Translations under genes and position numbers: made by a program
The notes under the pieces: model-generated
What the model was told of the DNA's origin: nothing
The model's database searches: none
Seen by the model: only the letters and a program-made list of their open reading frames with translations
Source of the DNA: Thioploca sp.
GTDB lineage: Bacteria; Pseudomonadota; Gammaproteobacteria; Beggiatoales; Beggiatoaceae
DNA: 8,527 nucleotides
NCBI GenBank assembly: GCA_011371325.1
Contig: DRQV01000283.1
Span: forward strand, 1-8,527
Reading direction: 5' to 3'
Shown: positions 5,553 through 8,527 of the stretch, piece after piece
How positions within the stretch are numbered: position 1 is the stretch's first letter
Layout of the letters: each line of letters begins with the position of its first letter

Positions 5553-6800
5553 TTAAAAATTCCCTTTAAACCATCTTGTCATACGATTTAGTGCTTCTTT
5601 AACGTTGTTACCACTAATACTAGCAATTTCTGAACCTCGTTCAGATCCGTATTGATTACTAAATAAAAGTAAGCCTACTCCAGTAGCATATATAGGATCA
5701 TTAACTATATCAATTAATCCGGAAACACGTTTAGGATAACCTATCCGTACTGGGGCATGAAATACTTTTTCTGCCAATTCCACAACTCCGTCCATTTTGG
5801 CACTACCACCTACCATTACAATCCCAGCGGCAATCAAATCTTCATAACCACTACGACGTAAAACTGCTTGAATTAAAGTTAATAACTCTTCGTAACGTGG
5901 TTCTACTACATCTGCTAAAGTTTGTCTTGCTAACAGTCTAGGAGGACGTGCCCCAACACTTGGTACTTCTATCATTTCTTCAGAATTAGTAAGTTTAGCT
6001 AAAGCACAAGCATATTTTATTTTTATATCTTCTGCATATTGAGTTGGTGTTCGCATAGCTACCGCAATATCATTGGTGACTTGATCACCTGCTATAGGGA
6101 TTACTGCAGTATGGCGTATTGATCCTTCAGTAAATATTGCAATATCTGTAGTACCTCCTCCAATATCTACCAAACAAACTCCTAAATCTTTTTCGTCTTC
6201 TGTTAATACAGCAGCACTAGCAGCTAACTGTTCTAAAATTATTTCATCAACTGATAAATTACATTGTCCAATACATTTGGCAATATTCTGGGCTGCACTC
6301 CCAGCTCCAGTAACCATGTGAACCTTGGCTTCTAAACGCACCCCTGACATACCAATAGGTTCTCGGATCCCTTCTTGATTATCAATTATAAATTCTTGGG
6401 GTAATATATGGATAATTTTTTGATCAGCTGGAATAGCTACAGCCCGAGCAGCATCAATAACTCGTTCAATATCTTCTGGATATACTTCTTTGTCACGGAT
6501 TGCAACAATACCATGTGAATTCATACTGCGAATGTGGTTTCCAGCAATCCCAGTATACACTGAATTAATATCACAACCTGACATTAACTCGGCCTCTTCT
6601 ATAGCACGTTGAATCGAATGGGTGGTGGAATCAATATTTACAACAACTCCTTTTTTTAGACCATGTGAAGGATGTTGTCCGATACCAATAATTTCGACTG
6701 AGTCTTCTTCAATAGAGAGCTCACCTACAACTGCTACTATTTTAGATGTACCAATATCAAGTCCAACGATTAAATTATTTTTTTCTTTGGGAAGTGGCAT
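5553..6800 (-). CDS. ftsA: cell division protein FtsA (actin-like membrane tether)
   Basis: FtsA is an actin-like ATPase that holds FtsZ filaments at the inner membrane and recruits later division proteins. The 415 residues match the usual length (E. coli 420). The phosphate 1 motif IVGLDIGTSKIVAVVGE is at 11-27, the phosphate 2 motif VDIGGGTTDIAIF at 211-223 and the adenosine motif IVMVGGSAKMDGV at 327-339. The C-terminal amphipathic helix VKEALNRMTRWFKGNF (400-415) should insert in the membrane. The family's 1C domain falls at about 85-165. The ATG at 6798-6800 has a strong AGAGGA site 4 nt away (6805-6810) and is only 11 bases after the ftsQ stop, so it is cotranscribed with ftsQ. The 146-base gap to ftsZ separates these partners more than is usual. 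Confidence 0.98.
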   Translation of the reverse strand: MPLPKEKNNLIVGLDIGTSKIVAVVGELSIEEDSVEIIGIGQHPSHGLKKGVVVNIDSTTHSIQRAIEEAELMSGCDINSVYTGIAGNHIRSMNSHGIVAIRDKEVYPEDIERVIDAARAVAIPADQKIIHILPQEFIIDNQEGIREPIGMSGVRLEAKVHMVTGAGSAAQNIAKCIGQCNLSVDEIILEQLAASAAVLTEDEKDLGVCLVDIGGGTTDIAIFTEGSIRHTAVIPIAGDQVTNDIAVAMRTPTQYAEDIKIKYACALAKLTNSEEMIEVPSVGARPPRLLARQTLADVVEPRYEELLTLIQAVLRRSGYEDLIAAGIVMVGGSAKMDGVVELAEKVFHAPVRIGYPKRVSGLIDIVNDPIYATGVGLLLFSNQYGSERGSEIASISGNNVKEALNRMTRWFKGNF

Positions 6801-6804
6801 ATTT

Positions 6805-6810
6805 TCCTCT
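6805..6810 (-). promoter_or_regulatory. strong ribosome binding site of ftsA
   Basis: AGAGGA on the - strand stands 4 nt before the ftsA ATG and just before the ftsQ stop codon. It is the clearest Shine-Dalgarno sequence in the division genes here, in contrast to the weak ones of ftsQ and ddl, and would raise FtsA output relative to FtsQ. Confidence 0.75.
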
Positions 6811-6811
6811 G

Positions 6812-7486
6812 TTAATATATTGCAATACCATTATTATAACGTAAGTCAATATGAGAATTACTTCCCAATGATTTATCAGGATATATTTTGAAAAAACGCT
6901 TTAATCGAGTTTCAATATTGGTATTACCCAACCACAATTTAGTTCCATTATCCAATAATATATACCAAGCTCTAAAAGTATCATAACCAAATTCATGAAT
7001 ATCTAATTTAGCTTTTCGTATTATTGGAACAAATTTCATATAATAGTATATTATTTCATCTAAATGTTTTATTGACATCATAAATCTTGGTAAATCCCGG
7101 TCATATCTAGTATTTTTAAGTGATATAATATTTCCTTTAATATCTATGAGTTTATTTTCCCACTTAGCAATTGGTTGATATTCATTAATTGTAATGATAA
7201 TAGTATCTGGCCATATTTTTTGTACTTGTGTTGTTTCTATCCAAGGTAAAGCTAATAAGACTGAATTTAATAAAGTTGGGTCAGTCCTTAAGAATCCATT
7301 TACAGTTGCTTGTGAAATAGTATCTTGCAATATTAATAAATTGGTGTTGGTCAATTCACCTTTAATTTGTACAGTGTTTACCGGTAAGGTATGAGGGTCA
7401 ATAGTTAATAATAAGCAACCAACTATTAAACTCAATAGCAAACCAATTGACAATATGTCAGATATGAAAGTTTTCTGCCCAGTCAT
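6812..7486 (-). CDS. ftsQ: cell division protein FtsQ
   Basis: FtsQ is a single-pass inner membrane protein that, with FtsB and FtsL, links early and late division proteins and helps control septal wall synthesis. It has a short cytoplasmic N-terminus, one membrane helix at about residues 10-28, a POTRA domain at about 36-104 (VNTVQIKGELTNTN to TIIITINEYQPIAKW) and a beta domain ending DLRYNNGIAIY. The segment LPWIETTQVQKIWPDTIIITI is typical of FtsQ. At 224 residues it is shorter than E. coli FtsQ (276), mostly from a short N-terminus and lack of a C-terminal tail, but the end of the beta domain is intact. Its ATG overlaps the ddl stop by one base in TAATG. No clear ribosome site is visible, so it probably depends on reinitiation after ddl. 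The protein is diverged, but position and motifs make the call safe. Confidence 0.95.
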   Translation of the reverse strand: MTGQKTFISDILSIGLLLSLIVGCLLLTIDPHTLPVNTVQIKGELTNTNLLILQDTISQATVNGFLRTDPTLLNSVLLALPWIETTQVQKIWPDTIIITINEYQPIAKWENKLIDIKGNIISLKNTRYDRDLPRFMMSIKHLDEIIYYYMKFVPIIRKAKLDIHEFGYDTFRAWYILLDNGTKLWLGNTNIETRLKRFFKIYPDKSLGSNSHIDLRYNNGIAIY

Positions 7487-8391
7487 TATATAGTAAGAGC
7501 TAAAATATTTAAAACTAATTTGTCAAAATTAATCCCAGCTTGTTTAGCAGCCATAGGGACTAGACTATGACTAGTCATGCCAGGAACTGTATTTACTTCT
7601 AATAACCATGGTTGACCTAGTTCATCACAAATAAAATCCACTCGCCCCCAGCCACTAGCTCCAACTGCTAAAAATGCCTGCATCATAATATTTTGCAAAG
7701 CTTTTTCTTGTGAATCTGATAAGCCACAAGGACATATATATTTAGTCTCAGAATCATCACTATACTTAGCGTTAAAGTCGTAAAAATCTCTTGAAGTTTC
7801 CAACCGTATCATAGGCAATACTGAATTATTTAAAATAGCAACAGTATATTCATTACCAGTAATATAAGATTCTGCTATAACTGGACAGTTATACTTAGTT
7901 GCAATTGTAACAGCATTTGCTAGTTCATCCATTTGATTTACTTTAGTCATTCCAATACTAGAACCCTCTAGGATTGGTTTTACCATAAGTGGAAATCCTA
8001 ATTGGTTAACTAGTTCAGTAAAATCACTATTAATATTTACAATACGGGATTTAGGAGTTGGTAAGTCTAAACTTTGCCAAATTTGTTTAGTACGATATTT
8101 ATCTAATGCTAGAGATGAACCTAATACCCCGCTACCAGTATAAGGTATTTCCATAAACTCTAATAGGCCTTGTATGGTACCGTCTTCACCTCCTCTGCCA
8201 TGTAAAGCGATAAAAACCCGATCAAATTTAGCCAAATTCATCACAAAATCATTTTTTGTATCAATACCTTCAGCATCAATACTTTGATTCAACAATGCTT
8301 GTAAAACTGCTTGACCACTTAATAATGAAATTTTTCGTTCGGCGGATTTCCCACCCATTAATACAGCTACTTTACCAAATTTAGTTTGCAT
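7486..8391 (-). CDS. ddl: D-alanine--D-alanine ligase (DdlB-like)
   Basis: This ATP-grasp enzyme joins two D-alanines for the peptidoglycan precursor pentapeptide in the cytoplasm. The 301 residues match the family (E. coli DdlB 306). Visible motifs are VAVLMGGKSAERKISLLSG (8-26) with E18 for the first D-Ala, FIALHGRGGEDGTIQG (60-75), and the lid motif EGSSIGM (142-148) with S145. The KYS near Y210 and the metal-binding region D252, E265 and N267 in LLEVNTVPGMTSHSL also fit. It therefore looks fully active. The ATG at 8389-8391 begins in the expected place, although no good Shine-Dalgarno sequence is seen. It is the first gene of the transcript ddl-ftsQ-ftsA in this window. murB, often found directly upstream, is not within the 136 bases to the window edge. 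A sigma-70-like promoter at 8458-8485 would drive it. Confidence 0.97.
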   Translation of the reverse strand: MQTKFGKVAVLMGGKSAERKISLLSGQAVLQALLNQSIDAEGIDTKNDFVMNLAKFDRVFIALHGRGGEDGTIQGLLEFMEIPYTGSGVLGSSLALDKYRTKQIWQSLDLPTPKSRIVNINSDFTELVNQLGFPLMVKPILEGSSIGMTKVNQMDELANAVTIATKYNCPVIAESYITGNEYTVAILNNSVLPMIRLETSRDFYDFNAKYSDDSETKYICPCGLSDSQEKALQNIMMQAFLAVGASGWGRVDFICDELGQPWLLEVNTVPGMTSHSLVPMAAKQAGINFDKLVLNILALTI

Positions 8392-8527
8392 TTTTTAGAT
8401 TCGCAAATAATATCAGAATTTATATGTAAATTAAAATATATCTATGAATAATTTATTATTTTAGAATTTTTATAGCGTTTTTCAATTGAATATATTACAG
8501 AAATATTAAATGATTACTTTGAATTTA
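8392..8527. other. AT-rich intergenic region upstream of ddl
   Basis: No complete gene lies here. All three - strand frames stop within about 22 bases of the window edge, so any upstream same-strand gene ends at least 115 bases before ddl. An ATG at 8510 on the + strand stays open for six codons to the edge and could begin a divergent gene, but there is no ribosome site to support it. The region holds the ddl promoter described separately. Confidence 0.6.
8458..8485 (-). promoter_or_regulatory. sigma-70-like promoter for ddl-ftsQ-ftsA
   Basis: On the - strand TTGAAA (8480-8485, 5 of 6 consensus matches) is followed after 16 bases by TAAAAT (8458-8463, 5 of 6). Transcription would begin near 8451, about 60 nt before the ddl ATG. 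It is the best two-box match I found in the window. A second -10-like TATTAT closer to ddl lacks a properly spaced -35. Confidence 0.6.

Noticed and set aside
6622..6891. Open frame of 89 codons on the + strand across the ftsA start and ftsQ end
   Set aside because: It spans two real genes antisense and has low-complexity content without a ribosome site.
7194..7394. Open frame of 66 codons on the + strand opposite ftsQ
   Set aside because: It is short, antisense to the FtsQ POTRA region and resembles nothing known to me.

Overview
The window comes from an AT-rich gammaproteobacterium (about one third G+C by eye) that probably oxidises sulfite in the cytoplasm. The evidence is a SoeB/SoeC-type iron-sulfur subunit and membrane anchor at the left, next to the 3' half of a gammaproteobacterial division and cell wall (dcw) cluster. 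The order ddl-ftsQ-ftsA-ftsZ-lpxC, then an opposed dciA and an M23 peptidase, is the layout known from Pseudomonas and purple sulfur bacteria. Strong AT bias and lean proteins would fit a small-genome, possibly host-associated sulfur oxidiser, but this is inference. No mobile element, CRISPR array, tRNA or rRNA was seen.

Layout, left to right. Positions 1-270 hold no convincing gene. Positions 271-2035 (+ strand) carry soeB and soeC, a four-cluster ferredoxin-like subunit and its DmsC/NrfD-like quinone-reactive anchor; the expected molybdopterin subunit gene soeA is not beside them. A hairpin at 2083-2114 separates soeC from the convergent M23 peptidase gene (2122-2883, - strand). The helicase loader dciA (2918-3217, + strand) diverges from it after only 34 bases. 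From 3256 to 8391 all genes are on the - strand and read right to left: ddl, ftsQ, ftsA, ftsZ, lpxC.

ddl supplies D-Ala-D-Ala for peptidoglycan precursors. FtsQ links the early and late divisome, FtsA tethers FtsZ to the membrane, and FtsZ forms the ring. LpxC commits UDP-GlcNAc to lipid A, and the M23 protein is a probable envelope endopeptidase. Thus one strand couples wall synthesis, division and outer-membrane synthesis. ddl, ftsQ and ftsA are packed with one 1-nt overlap and one 11-nt gap. ftsZ and lpxC each have a plausible promoter of their own, and ddl has a good sigma-70-like promoter at the cluster's right edge, where murB would often lie.

No clearly new system was found. The points most worth checking are soeBC without adjacent soeA, the junction where secA would be expected, a 7-bp tandem repeat in the ftsZ leader downstream of a promoter with an UP-like element, a dciA embedded antisense between lpxC and the M23 gene, and a very short DciA.
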